The notes: generated by a model not told the origin, from the sequence alone. A stretch of DNA of 64,000 nucleotides from Rhinopithecus roxellana (GCF_007565055.1 NC_044555.1:37022611-37086610); one strand, 5' to 3'. Numbered from the stretch's first letter, positions 12,815 through 24,710 are shown. Made by a program: numbers and translations.

Positions 12815-12880
12815 GCTAATAAAGACCTGCAGTGCCCAGAATAGTGCCTGGAGCAAATAGACACTAAGTAGATTCAGTTG
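12815..12880 (+). mobile_element. MIR-like 3' tail
   Basis: CAGTGCCCAGAATAGTGCCT followed by a 'gacactaagtagattcag' block resembles the MIR/L2 tail (GTGCCTGGCACATAGTAGG...). Short and diverged. Confidence 0.4.
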
Positions 12881-14460
12881 TATGCAATGTCTTTTTAAAT
12901 ACATATGATGTAGTAAAAGACTACTTTAACAAAAAAGCTAAATGAGCAGTTTTTGATGATATCTAGAAAACTTACCAATGAATGGAAGAAATGCATTTCT
13001 ACTCCAGAGATCTAAAACATTGTTTTGAGTTGGCTGATCTCCAATATTTTCCCTGCAATATTTTAAAGAATCCCCACATAATATAATTGATCATTTGAGT
13101 TATGCATATCAAATTTAGATAGGACCAATTTTGAGAAAATAATGTTCTATCTATTTATCTCCTGTGCAATATACATCACAAATTCAAAATATTTTGAGCA
13201 TTAAAATGTTCCAGTGTTTCAAATGCTGTAGAAACAGAAATGATGCTATCACCCTAAAATGATTTTTAAGTGTAAGGGAACAGCAACATCAGAAAAGCAA
13301 GAAATAAAGCTATATTTCACTTTTACAAAGTATAAAGTACTGTATACAAAGTATAAAGTACAGTACAGGTACTCCTAAAAAAGGGAAACAATAGGAATTA
13401 ATAGTTTTTAAATGTTATATCTTAAGCTTTGTAAAACTTACACTTCAGATCTTTTATATTCAGATAATTCATTTTAAAAATGATTGCCTAAAGAGTGAGA
13501 AAATAAGGATGCCAGCAATAAAACTTGATGGAGAGATTAATTTATGCTTAGTCAGATAGATTTGTTTGCTGTTACAGACAACTCATTTGAAAAGGCACAT
13601 TAAATAAGTACCTAGTTGGTACAAGGCACTGAGGAGGACTAAAATTACTACTATTTTAATGGGTCAATATTGTATTTTAAGGAACATTTATAAAGTTAAC
13701 AGGAGCATCAAATGCTTTCTAACCACACTAGAATAAACTACCTATAGTATTCTATCTTATATGATGCTCTTAGGTAATAGTGGTGTTTGCTTGCTAGGAG
13801 TAAGATCTAGTTACCATATACATAACCTAAAATGCAGTGATGAAGAGATAGTTAGATATCATATGCTTGCAGCTGCGAATTATACATACTTTAGTTTATT
13901 TCTAGCACTGTATACCTTAAATGGCAGAGCCAATCAAATCTATTGTGTCACAAAATAAATCAGATATTAGGTCAGCTGAAAACACTGGTTTTTGATTCAC
14001 TGAATTTTATCATAGAGACATGAACTTTGCTTTAAACTAAAGTTTAAATTCCACTAGTTTGCTTTTATCATACTGTGTAAGAAATTAAATACAACAATCC
14101 AAGCTGTCCATTGTGTGTATGTACCAAGGGATACATTTACCGTTAATTGTGAGAAATCTATTTAGATGTTTTAAGCTAATGTAGCACCTTATAGACTTTT
14201 CATTACAGTCAGTTCTCACAGTGCTTTTTCTTTCCTTCTGATCAATAAGTTTAAATAATGAGATGCCAAATTTTACTGTATTAGTGGTCATCAAAAATAG
14301 CCAATCACTTCTGCACCATCCAAAAGATGAAGATAACTCACACACAAAATAATGCATGTTTATCCTCCTCCATTCCCAAATGAATCAAGTTGAATATATA
14401 TATTTTTTTCTAACAGAAGGCAGTTTGGCACAAAAAAAAAAAAATGAAATTAGATGAAAA

Positions 14461-14487
14461 AATTGTGACACTCAATGTGTCACAATT
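14461..14487. repeat. perfect short inverted repeat (hairpin)
   Basis: AATTGTGACAC at 14461-14471 and its exact reverse complement GTGTCACAATT at 14477-14487 are separated by a 5-nt loop. An A-rich tract lies directly upstream. No surrounding terminator or gene context gives it a role. Confidence 0.6.
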
Positions 14488-15134
14488 AATTTACAGGGAA
14501 AGTGTACACTATAGATACTGCCTTCTGATAACAGCTTTTCACAAGAATCTGACTGTGAGGCTGAAGGACTGCAGATTAGTGAGAACTGATGAAACCATAA
14601 ATGTCCTTGCCTTATTAAGATTATACAGCCTCAAATAGAACCTTCCTATAAGCAGGTTTCTTATGAGAAGAATTTATAATAAATAAATATGAGAACCTAT
14701 AGATCTCAAATTCTAGTTGCTAAAAGAAAATAAAAGAAACTAACAGAGGTGGAATAAAATATTATTCTGTTTGTTCAAGATCATATTTTTGTCTCCATTT
14801 GTGAGCATGATAGGTAGAGGAGTTTTTCTTGTCTGTGAGTACCCAGGTTGTGTCACTGGTAACTTTAGCACTAGGAGAAATAGTTATTCCAGTCACTGTA
14901 TAAACCATGGGTTATTACTGACAAAGAAATATGTAACAATCAAATTTCTAGGATAGCACAAAGTCTAGCAAAGCAAAAAAAAAAAAAAAACTTACCAGAA
15001 ATATTATAACAATTTTCAAAAAAGTCTAAAAATTATCAATCTAGGACCTAAAAGGATCTGACAATAGCCAAAAATATAGATTCTACATTAGATGAATGCA
15101 CAGATTTGACATCGTTGTGTTTTCAGTAACAGGA

Positions 15135-15200
15135 GTTTTATTCTCTTTTCACCATTATGTGTGTGGCACATAATAGGCACTCAAGATTATTCATTGATGA
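15135..15200 (+). mobile_element. MIR/L2-like tail
   Basis: A GTGTGGCACATAATAGGCAC block followed by 'tcaagattattcattgatg' matches the common tail of MIR/L2 elements. Confidence 0.45.
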
Positions 15201-15269
15201 CATGGATAAATGTGTAAAATAAAAGTCTCTAGAATCTCTACTCCATGACATCAATGAGCATTTCTATCT

Positions 15270-15600
15270 AATGATTCTTTACCTTCAGCCCAGTTTGATG
15301 TCTCTTCTGAGATTTAGACCTATAATTTTTTCAGCTATGGAATTCATTCCAGATCTACAACTGTTTGCTCACGGACATTTCAAAATCAACATATCCAAAA
15401 CAAAAGTCCATATGGTCCTTCCCTCAGTCTTCTGCACTTTCTGTTTTTCATTTCTTGTGGTTCCTTGGCTTTGGTCCCATAGACATCACCAATTATTGTC
15501 CATTCTACATCCTAAATATGCCCCAAATTTCTTCCTTCCTCCATTCTGCATGCCTCTTGCTTTATTCCTACAGTCATTGCCTATGACCAAAAGTTTATCT
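15270..15600 (+). mobile_element. L2-like LINE fragment
   Basis: The pyrimidine-rich run with 'ccagatctacaactgtttgc', 'acatttcaaaatcaac' and 'atatccaaaacaaaagtc' resembles the L2 coding region just before its 3' end. The overlapping open frames (15271-15615) have no other signature and are remnants of it or chance. Confidence 0.45.
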
Positions 15601-15752
15601 GCAGATAAAACATAAAATAAAATATATCCTAAAAAATTAACTTTCAATATATTCAATTCTCTTAGGTCTAAAAAAAAGACATAACACTGAAAAGATATGT
15701 AATAAATTAAAATAGATTTACACTTAATGAGATCAATACAAGTAATACAGTG

Positions 15753-16112
15753 TATCTTAATCTGTTAAGCCTCCTATAACAAAATACCATAAACTAGGTA
15801 TCTTATGAACAACAGAGATTTATTTCTCACAGTTCTTGAGTCTGGGAAGTCCAATATCAAGGTTCTGACAGATTCATTGTCTAGGAGTGGCCTGCTTTCT
15901 GTTCATAGAAGGCTCTTTGCTGTGTCCTGACTTGGTGGAGGAGATGAGGGGACTCTCTCAGGCTTCCTTTATATGGGCACTAATCCCATGCATGAGGACT
16001 CCACCCCCATGGCCTAATCACCTCCCAAAGGCCCCACTTCCTAATATTGTCACCTTAGGGGTGAGGATTTTAACATGAATTTTGGTAGGACACAAATATT
16101 CTGACCATAGCA
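15753..16112 (-). mobile_element. MLT1A-like LTR (MaLR/ERVL)
   Basis: On the minus strand it follows the MLT1A LTR from end to end. The tail block reads on the plus strand as 'aacaaaataccataaacta' and 'acagagatttatttctcaca'. The middle holds 'cactaatcccatgcatgagg' and 'cctaatcacctcccaaagg'. The start reads 'catgaattttggtaggacac' then 'ctgaccatagca'. About 360 bp, close to full length, and solo: no MaLR internal sequence adjoins. Confidence 0.85.
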
Positions 16113-17325
16113 CAAGATAACAGAAAGACTAGATTTTGTTTTTCCAAATTAGTTAAATGAAATAAAGAAATATATCCTCAATCTTAAGAGTTAGTGAGAA
16201 AGACAATATCAGGACGTCAACGTGCATTATTTTCAAATTCTTCCTGATCATCAATTGTAGTAACCACATTCAACTGCTTTATTATAATGAAGCAAGGAGA
16301 AATCAGGAATTTAAATTAATGACTTACATTTTCTCTTTTGAACAATATAACTTATCAAGCTTTAAAAAAAAAAAAGTGAGGCTGTGGGTGATTCATTCAG
16401 AAAAAATTTAAAAAGACCATTCTATTCTCCATTGAGAATAGAAGTGAATTTTTGAACTTTGCTCCATCCTCAGTCACCTGCTCTTGGCATTCAGTACTTA
16501 CTGCATTTTCACTGTCACACAGGAGCCACATTCCTTTCAATGGGGTGCATTTCCTGCTGCCTTTCATGATGCCGATCTTCATTATGGTCCCTAAATCACC
16601 TAGAGTGGACAATTTTATGTGGCCCATCTCTGGAAAATAGCAATTGCTGTGTAAAGATGATTTCACTTTAAGTAAATAACAAGGGGAACTGACATGGCCA
16701 AAGACCCTACTCCAAAGATTATTGCAATTCCCTAGTATGACACTCTGCGCCACATTCCTTAAACGTTTGATTGTATTTACCCTACTGAGGTTGAAAGATA
16801 TATGATTTAAGCTGTTACACTTTCTTACACGGTGATTATGGAAGCAATAACAAAGCGATAAGAAAATAAACAAATATGATTACATCATTTATAAGAGGCA
16901 ATTCCACCCACACTACAAGCAAATGTGTTCTCTGGTTTCGTGCATACTATTATATTCTTGAGGCATTTGTTGTTTATTCTACCAAGAGGCAAGTATATGG
17001 GCTTTTAATTTTATTATTACAAGGTGATTCTACTCTAAATTATGTTGTAAATATAGGGGAAATATTTCGAAGAGTGAATCACTTAATAGTTTTAAAGCTT
17101 GGGATATAAAGTTAACTTAATAGAATTCATATGACATATAGCCAGGCATATTAGAGCTAAATTTGGTATTATTTCTTTCCTGCTTCAAAGAACTCAGTTT
17201 TAGGTAATTACATACCACAATTTTTAGACACAGGAAACATTTTAATGTGGTTAATGGATCCTTTTTATAAAGTAATATAACTTGCAGTTTCTTTGCTGGC
17301 AAAGGAAGACCACTCTGTGGAGAAA
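16113..17325. other. unassigned DNA with a 158-codon chance or fossil frame
   Basis: No repeat is named with confidence. The minus-strand frame at 16873-16397 is open for 158 codons from an ATG, the longest outside simple repeats, but it has no domain I recognise and no splice or promoter context. The 16440-16700 part could be an unrecognised LTR/ERV remnant. Confidence 0.35.
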
Positions 17326-17336
17326 GTAAATGAATT

Positions 17337-17369
<33 letters not shown>

Positions 17370-17654
17370 AGGCGGAGTCTTGCTCTGTCGCCCAGGCTGG
17401 AGTGCAGTGGCCGGATCTCAGCTCACTGCAAGCTCCGCCTCCCGGGTTCCCGCCATTCTCCTGCCTCAGCCTCCCAAGTAGCTGGGACTACAGGCGCCCG
17501 CCACCTCGCCCGGCTAGTTTTTTGTATTTTTTTTTTAGTAGAGGCGGGGTTTCACTGTGTTCGCCAGGATGGTCTCTATCTCCTGACCTTGTGATCCGCC
17601 CGTCTCGGCCTCCCAAAGTGCTGGGATTACAGGCTTGAGCCACCGCGCCCGGCC
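17337..17654 (-). mobile_element. AluY, Old World monkey (AluYR-like) type
   Basis: A full-length dimeric Alu in reverse orientation, from a poly(T) run (17338-17368) to the reverse-complement start block (GCTTGAGCCACCGCGCCCGGCC). It is flanked by perfect 11-bp target-site duplications GTAAATGAATT (17326-17336 and 17655-17665). The start block with GGCTCAAGCC and the 'gtggccggatctcagctc' linker are typical of cercopithecid AluY lineages. The open frames across it are antisense-Alu frames, not genes. Confidence 0.95.
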
Positions 17655-17665
17655 GTAAATGAATT

Positions 17666-18924
17666 CTTAGTGCATCAAAGAAATAGAGGAAAAAAAAATG
17701 TTATAACTTTTGCTTCGCTCTCCAAATTATCTCCTAGGATTCCCTCTGGGGAATACAAGTTTAAACATTTACCAGGAGCATTGACACAGAAGGAGCTCCT
17801 GGTGATCTATTCATTCTATATATACACAACTTGTTCAGCTGAAGTATGAGGCTGTACAAGTAACAACTCTCAGGAGTATTTAAAACATCATTTAAAGTTT
17901 TTTTTTTTTTTTTTTAGAATTTGCCATGATTACATGAAAATATGTGAAACAGTATATATTTATAAAGTCTTAACATGAGATAGCATGGTTCTCTGACTGC
18001 AGTGATCAGTTACAAATGTATAAAACTATATTGCAACATGAAGCTATATTTCCTCCAAATCCTTTCAAATGGACAAGCTATATTTCCTCCAAATCCTTTC
18101 AAATGGACCCTTAGGATCCTATTGCATGGTCATGATCGAAATTGGGTAACTGTGAGTCAGATATAGAACACGAAATCTCTATAGTAGCTTCTATGATATT
18201 AGCAAAAAAAATGCAGGGAAACTCTAAAATTTACAATGACAATATAAACTACAGTTAATAAATGAAGAAACAATTCATGTTAAAGCAATTCATGCTTTAA
18301 TAATATACCTTTGTAATAAAACTCATAAGTGTATCTTTTATTTGTAACCTTTGGATATATTAAAGAGTTTTGTTTTGGTTTTGCATTACTTTTAATAAAG
18401 GAGATTCTCCATCAACAATTTCTTATAATGAGAAGTAGTCAACTTAAATTTTATCAGATTCCAAGGCAGATAAAGATGACAAGAATAGCAATTTCTTTTA
18501 GAGAGTGAAATCAATAAAAATTATTAATTCATTAGAACTCTAACTACAGACTAGTATAAAAGGGGACTATTTATTTAAACGATGCTGCTATTGTTCACAA
18601 CATCTTGCTGTTTCTCTTTCAGATTTATCTTCTGTGCTATGCTATGAGCCACACAAGTTCACTGTCATTATTTTATTGATTGACCTCACATTTATCAAGG
18701 CTTTTATAGCTCTATGATGCTGAAGTTCTCTCTTTTACTGAGTACCTACTAATGTCTGAGAATTTTTCTTTGTGCCTTTAGTATAATTTCAGCTAATTTC
18801 AAATATGTCCTTTCTCCTTGACTGTATTTGTTAACGAACACTTGCCTTAGTGATGAAGAAAAAATCCTACTTTGAATTCTTCATTTATAGTAAAATTTGG
18901 AAGACAGAATTGATAATAAAAGGA
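17666..18924. other. unassigned AT-rich DNA
   Basis: No element or gene recognised apart from the 34-bp tandem duplication at 18041 and homopolymer T tracts (for example near 17900-17917). Confidence 0.4.
18041..18108. repeat. perfect 34-bp tandem duplication
   Basis: The unit AAGCTATATTTCCTCCAAAT... occupies 18041-18074 and is repeated without a mismatch at 18075-18108. The absence of any difference suggests a recent replication-slippage or template-switch event. Confidence 0.9.
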
Positions 18925-19110
18925 GTTTGTGGAGTAGAAGAAACTCTAGATTATGAATCAAGAGACCTGAGCTCCAGTTCCACTTCTTGCTCATGTAAAT
19001 CCAGGTTAATTCATAACGAAGTTGTCATCAGTTTCTCATCAATCAAATGAGAGGGTTGGGTATATAATGTCTTCCTAATATCCCTTTTCTCTCTAAAATT
19101 CTGTGGTTTT
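18925..19110 (+). mobile_element. MIR-family SINE remnant
   Basis: 'gaatcaagagacctgagctc', a 'cagttccacttcttgctc' block, 'cagtttctcatcaatcaaat', and 'ctctctaaaattctgtgg' follow the order of an old MIR-type SINE. The left breakpoint of the 2.26 kb tandem duplication lies inside it, so a partial second copy starts near 21293. Confidence 0.55.
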
Positions 19111-21278
19111 TGTAGGAATACATTTACTCAAGGCAAAAGCTCCAATCCATTTAGGATCCAAGGTCAGTAGATGGAGTACGAATATAAGATACTGCATCTT
19201 CAATAGTAAAAACTTTTATTCTATAAAGCACAAAGTCATGATAATGATGAAGAAAATTATTGTTTCAGTTGTAGGATAACTGGAAATAGCTTATTCTCTA
19301 ATTGATGGTATGGTCATATAGTCAGATTGAGTTAATACTTCCAATTTCCCATTGCTTGAAAATAAGGGAGGTTTCCATTTAAACACTTCACATGTCTTCT
19401 TTACAATCTATATGATCCTTTATAGGCAATGTCTAGGAGTGAATTGATGATCTTAAGAAATCATAATACCCTTTCCATTAACCCATAGCTGCTGCATCAG
19501 TAAGTCAGTGTGAACAAATCTCTTCCATAAACACTACAATGGAAGCTCACCTACAGCAGATTCCAGATGAAGGGATGAATCATACACAGTAGAGAATTAT
19601 GAAGTCAGCTAAAGAAAATGGATTTTACCTCATTTAACAGTGACTAATATGATGCCTACAGTAAATAAACATGCAATGTTTCATTACTGTGTTAAAAAAT
19701 TTGACTCAAGGCCAGTGTAGTCCTTTCAAATGTAAAGATAATATAATTATTATTACACGATAAATAACATTGATAGCAGGAAGATAAAATGGAATTTCAT
19801 AGTTACAGATCTTAGGAAGTTATTCAATGTAAATGTTAAAGATAGCTAAAGAAATGGAAAGAAAACTTACTATATGTACCCCATAGGTTTAGGTGATATA
19901 AAATATTTCTAAATTAAATTGAATATTGTTGGTTTATATGAAATTAAAACACGTCATGCATTAGTCAAACCTACTCTGAGTCATCCTTGAATGATTTATT
20001 CTGAATGCAAAGAGATGTAAAATGATTTATTTGTGAACCTACACAAAAGAACTTTGTAGGAGTAGAATTCGGTTGATGGAATAGTTTATAAGAAGTGAGT
20101 CTTGTAAATTAGAAGTAATTGTAGTTCTTGAAACAGATATACATAATTAGGTATTATTGTATTTTAGGACTGAAGAACAATTGACCTGTGATCGCAGTAA
20201 GTAAACATCATACTGAACAGAAGTTACTCAGAAGTTTGAAATTAACTCACAAGTTCTTTCTTCCACTTTGAATTGAAAATAATCTATAGAAGTTCAAAAC
20301 CTGCCATCAGTGAAATGAAAAACCTAGAGGAAGATGCCAATTTTCATTGTCTATCAGTGCACAAATATTTCATGACAAATGAGAATAATGAGTTACGTGG
20401 GTGAAATAAATGTGTTTTGAAGTATGAGAGCATAACAATACAAGAGGATACATGGTCACAGGTCTACAATTTTTATACACATCTTGATACACTGTTCTGG
20501 GTGGATACTGAGAAAAATGGTAGATAGAAGGCAGAACTAAATTGCAACTCCCACTCAGACAGAGCAGGGTGTGGAGACTTGCATCATGGACTTTTGTTCC
20601 AAGAACTACTTCAGGACTATACCAGGAAAGCCAAGAGAATCCATAGACACTCTGAAGAAAGTGGATTGCTCCTACAGGACGTGGGAGACAACAGAAATAC
20701 TGTGCTGGTATTCACAGCTGACAGATCTGAAGATGGTACACATCAGAGGACTCTGTGCAGACAACCTAGTCCTAGCTGGGTGGCTAGATCCAGAAGAGAA
20801 GTAACAGTCACTACCGTTTGGCTCACAGGAAGTCACATCCCTAGGAAAAGAGGAGAGTACTACATCAAGGGAAAACCCCACGAGACAAAAGAATCTGAAC
20901 AGCATCTTTGAGCCCCAGATCTTCCCTCTGACATAGCCTACCAAATGAGAAAGAACCAGAAAAACAATTCTAGTAATATGAAGAAACAAGGTTCCTTAAC
21001 ATCTCCCCCGCAAATTACACTAGCTCACCAGCAATAGATCCAAACCAAGAAGAAATCCCTGATATACCTGAAAAAGAATTCAGAAGGTCAATTATTAAGC
21101 TAATCAAGGAGGTACCAGAAAAAGGTGAAGTCTAATTTAAGGAAATTAAAAAAACAAAAACAAAAACAAACAAACAAAGAAAAAAACATACAAGATATGA
21201 GGGGAGAAATCTTCAGTGAAATCGATAGCGTAAATAAAAAGCAATTACAACTTCAGTGTATATGTTGAAGGAATACCA
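19030..21278. repeat. 2.26 kb tandem duplication, copy 1
   Basis: Aligned positions in the next copy are offset by 2264 bases (for example 19044 to 21308 and 20571 to 22835) until indels near the right end. Copy 1 holds part of a MIR, about 1.4 kb of unassigned DNA and an L1 5' end (20513-21278). Relative to copy 2, differences cluster in the first 300 bp and last 300 bp. From about 19,971 to 20,984 I see none. Confidence 0.95.
20513..21278 (+). mobile_element. L1 5' end (L1MA/L1PB-like 5' UTR), 3'-truncated, copy 1
   Basis: The segment begins with an L1 promoter-end head ('aaaatggtagatagaaggca', 'actcccactcagacagagc') and runs through the 5' UTR blocks 'ccaagagaatccatagac', 'gcctaccaaatgagaaag' and 'gcaatagatccaaaccaag' to sequence near the start of ORF1. 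It then stops without 3' parts. The open frames of 77, 110 and 105 codons within it are non-coding L1 5' UTR. Confidence 0.7.
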
Positions 21279-21292
21279 ACTAAGTTGGCCTC

Positions 21293-23506
21293 AGTTTTCT
21301 CACCTATCAAATGAGAGGGTTGGGTATATAATCTTTTTCTAATATTCCTTTTCTCTCTAAAATTCTACGGTTTTTGTAGGAATACATTTACTCAAGGCAA
21401 AAGCTCCAATCCATTTAGGATCCAAGGTCAGTAGATGGAGTACAAATATAAGATACTGCATCTTCAATAGTAAAAATTTTTATTCTATAAAGCATAAAGT
21501 CATGATAATGATGAAGAAAATTATTGTTTCAGTTGTAGAGCAACTGGAAATAGCTTATTCTCCAATTGATGGTATGGTCATATAGTCAGATTGAGTTAAT
21601 ACTTCCAATTTCCCATTGTTTGAAAATAAGGGAGGTTTCCATTTAAACACTTCACATGTCTTCTTTACAATCTATATGATCCTTTATAGGCAATGTCTAG
21701 GAGTGAATTGATGATCTTAAGAAATCATAACACCCTTTCCATTAACCCATAGCTGCTGCATCAGTAAGTCAGTGTGAACAAATCTCTTCCATAAACACTA
21801 CAATGGAAGCTCACCTACAGCAGATTCCAGATGAAGGGATGAATCATACACAGTAGAGAATTATGAAGTCAGCTAAAGAAAATGGATTTTACCTCATTTA
21901 ACAGTGACTAATATGATGCCTACAGTAAATAAACATGCAATGTTTCATTACTGTGTTAAAAAATTTGACTCAAGGCCAGTGTAGTCCTTTCAAATGTAAA
22001 GATAATATAATTATTATTACACGATAAATAACATTGATAGCAGGAAGATAAAATGGAATTTCATAGTTACAGATCTTAGGAAGTTATTCAATGTAAATGT
22101 TAAAGATAGCTAAAGAAATGGAAAGAAAACTTACTATATGTACCCCATAGGTTTAGGTGATATAAAATATTTCTAAATTAAATTGAATATTGTTGGTTTA
22201 TATGAAATTAAAACACGTCATGCATTAGTCAAATCTACTCTGAGTCATCCTTGAATGATTTATTCTGAATGCAAAGAGATGTAAAATGATTTATTTGTGA
22301 ACCTACACAAAAGAACTTTGTAGGAGTAGAATTCGGTTGATGGAATAGTTTATAAGAAGTGAGTCTTGTAAATTAGAAGTAATTGTAGTTCTTGAAACAG
22401 ATATACATAATTAGGTATTATTGTATTTTAGGACTGAAGAACAATTGACCTGTGATCGCAGTAAGTAAACATCATACTGAACAGAAGTTACTCAGAAGTT
22501 TGAAATTAACTCACAAGTTCTTTCTTCCACTTTGAATTGAAAATAATCTATAGAAGTTCAAAACCTGCCATCAGTGAAATGAAAAACCTAGAGGAAGATG
22601 CCAATTTTCATTGTCTATCAGTGCACAAATATTTCATGACAAATGAGAATAATGAGTTACGTGGGTGAAATAAATGTGTTTTGAAGTATGAGAGCATAAC
22701 AATACAAGAGGATACATGGTCACAGGTCTACAATTTTTATACACATCTTGATACACTGTTCTGGGTGGATACTGAGAAAAATGGTAGATAGAAGGCAGAA
22801 CTAAATTGCAACTCCCACTCAGACAGAGCAGGGTGTGGAGACTTGCATCATGGACTTTTGTTCCAAGAACTACTTCAGGACTATACCAGGAAAGCCAAGA
22901 GAATCCATAGACACTCTGAAGAAAGTGGATTGCTCCTACAGGACGTGGGAGACAACAGAAATACTGTGCTGGTATTCACAGCTGACAGATCTGAAGATGG
23001 TACACATCAGAGGACTCTGTGCAGACAACCTAGTCCTAGCTGGGTGGCTAGATCCAGAAGAGAAGTAACAGTCACTACCGTTTGGCTCACAGGAAGTCAC
23101 ATCCCTAGGAAAAGAGGAGAGTACTACATCAAGGGAAAACCCCACGAGACAAAAGAATCTGAACAGCATCTTTGAGCCCCAGATCTTCCCTCTGACATAG
23201 CCTACCAAATGAGAAAGAACCAGAAAAACAATTCTAGTAATATGAAGAAACAAGGTTCCCTAACACCCCCCCCCAAATTACACTAGCTCACCAGCAATAG
23301 ATCCAAACCAAGAAGAAATCCCTGATATACCTGAAAAAGAATTCAGAAGGTCAATTATTAAGCTAATCAAGGAGGTACCAGAAGGAGGTGAAGTCCAATT
23401 TAAGGAAATAAAAAAAAGATACAAGATATGAGGGGAGAAATCTTCAGTGAAATAGAGTAAATAAAAAGAAATTACAACTTCAGTGTATATGTTGAAGGAA
23501 TAGCAA
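21293..23506. repeat. 2.26 kb tandem duplication, copy 2
   Basis: Head-to-tail repeat of 19030-21278, separated by about 14 bases. It is shorter near its right end because an A-rich tract of copy 1 (about 21147-21190) is reduced in copy 2 (about 23408-23418). Its first 100 bp are closer to the MIR-type consensus in places than copy 1. The sequence beyond 23506 is unique. Confidence 0.95.
22777..23500 (+). mobile_element. L1 5' end, 3'-truncated, copy 2
   Basis: Second copy of the 20513-21278 element, created by the tandem duplication and not by a second insertion: the same truncation point is present and flanking DNA is duplicated too. It differs by a pure C run (about 23267-23275) and a shortened A-rich tract. 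Confidence 0.7.
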
Positions 23507-23549
23507 GCAGGCCAGTATCGCTAGACCCAAGGGAGATCAGGAAAGAGTA

Positions 23550-23929
23550 CAGATGCTTCTAGACTTACAAAGGTGTTATGTCCTGATAAACCCACTGTTA
23601 AGTCAAGGAGCATCTAAATTGAAAATATCTTAAGTCAAAAATGCATTTAATACACCTAAGCTGCCAAACATCATAGCTTAGCCTAGCCTACCTTACCGTC
23701 CTCAGAACACTTACATTAGCCTACACAGGACAAAATTAACTAACACAAAGCCTACTTTACAGTAAAGTGTTGAATATCTCATGTAAGTTACTGAATACTG
23801 AAGTGAAAGTGAAAAACTCAATGGCTGTATGGGTACTCGAAGTATAATTTATACTGAATGTGTATTACTTTTGCACCACCATAAAGTCAAAAAATATAAA
23901 TTGAATCATCATAAGATAAGGACCATCTG
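23550..23929. mobile_element. Tigger-family MITE (TcMar-Tigger non-autonomous)
   Basis: A 380-bp element starting CAGATGCTTCTAGACTTAC and ending GACCATCTG, with related terminal inverted repeats (right end reversed: CAGATGGTCCTTATCTTATG). A TA dinucleotide flanks each side (23548-23549 and 23930-23931), the pogo/Tigger target duplication. Internal blocks such as 'catcatagcttagcctagcc' and 'cacttacattagcctacac' fit the MER6/MER8-like group. No transposase is encoded. Confidence 0.8.
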
Positions 23930-23931
23930 TA

Positions 23932-24695
23932 AGAGGAAAGGAGGTCACAGAAGGAATGGAAAGGGGAGGGGGCAAATGGTAGTGGGACTTGTAGAACATC
24001 GTAAAGTATTTTAACTTTCTTTGAGAGAAATGGGAAGCAATTGGTGGGTCGTGAGCAGAAGAGTGATGTGATCTGATTTTTAAAGGATAGTTGTGGCAGC
24101 TTGATTGAGAAATGACTGAAGAGGTCAAGGTTAGAATCACAGAAATCATTCTTATATAAATACATGTTAGGTAAATAAATGAACTGCAAGTGAGAATGTA
24201 TATTTTCAACATGTGCAATTAAAATAATTTTTATGTTTGTTTAAAATGGCTATTATTTCATAAAAAGGTAAGCATTTTCAGTTACCTATAAAAGAAACAA
24301 TAATTAATTTTTCACAATTTTAAAAATTTAAATATCCAAACAAGAAATGTTCACTATTTATTATCATAATTAGATACATTATATAATGGATATTTAATAA
24401 GCACACAATGGCTTTAAGCATATAAATATATGCTTAAATATAATATATATTATTAATGTCCATTTCAATGAGATCTAGAAAAAAGTTACAAGGTTTGAGT
24501 TTCTATGAGCTCTACCAGCTATAGTCACATTCACGGAGCTACAATTATGCACTATTACCCATACATGTCAGATGCTCATAGATACTTGTAGAAAGAATGT
24601 TCCACATTCAGAAAGTAAGCGCAGGAAATTTTGACTGCTGTCAGGAAACCGGTAGTGCTGACTATGATCAATGTCCCATACCTTATTTGTTCCTT
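23932..24695. other. unassigned DNA, possible ancient repeat
   Basis: The part around 24020-24110 (GGGAAGCAATTGGTGGG..., GCAGAAGAGTGATGTGATCT) resembles a widespread ancient mammalian repeat whose name I cannot give with confidence. The remainder is AT-rich and featureless. Confidence 0.35.
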
Positions 24696-24710
24696 ATAAT
24701 TTTGATAAGT

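Larger units (their letters stand above)
11933..15149. other. mostly unassigned AT-rich DNA
   Basis: No gene or confident long repeat is visible. Short items inside it are listed separately (MIR-like tail near 12815, hairpin at 14461). The 12150-12360 part resembles an ancient mammalian interspersed repeat, but I could not name the family. Confidence 0.4.

Noticed and set aside
17330..17638. 102- and 75-codon Alu-overlapping frames, and similar ones at 41223, 42893 and 45306
   Set aside because: Standard antisense-Alu frames (EAESCSVAQAGVQWPDLSSL-type); no host gene context such as splice sites with a neighbouring exon.
20571..23175. Two identical pairs of open frames (77 and 110 codons) that look like a duplicated novel gene
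   Set aside because: They lie within L1 5'-UTR sequence and are duplicated only because the 2.26 kb segment is. Overlapping frames on both strands are equally open.
19030..23506. Possible CRISPR-like or satellite array
   Set aside because: There are only two long copies, with no short regularly spaced repeats. It is a simple tandem duplication in a vertebrate genome.
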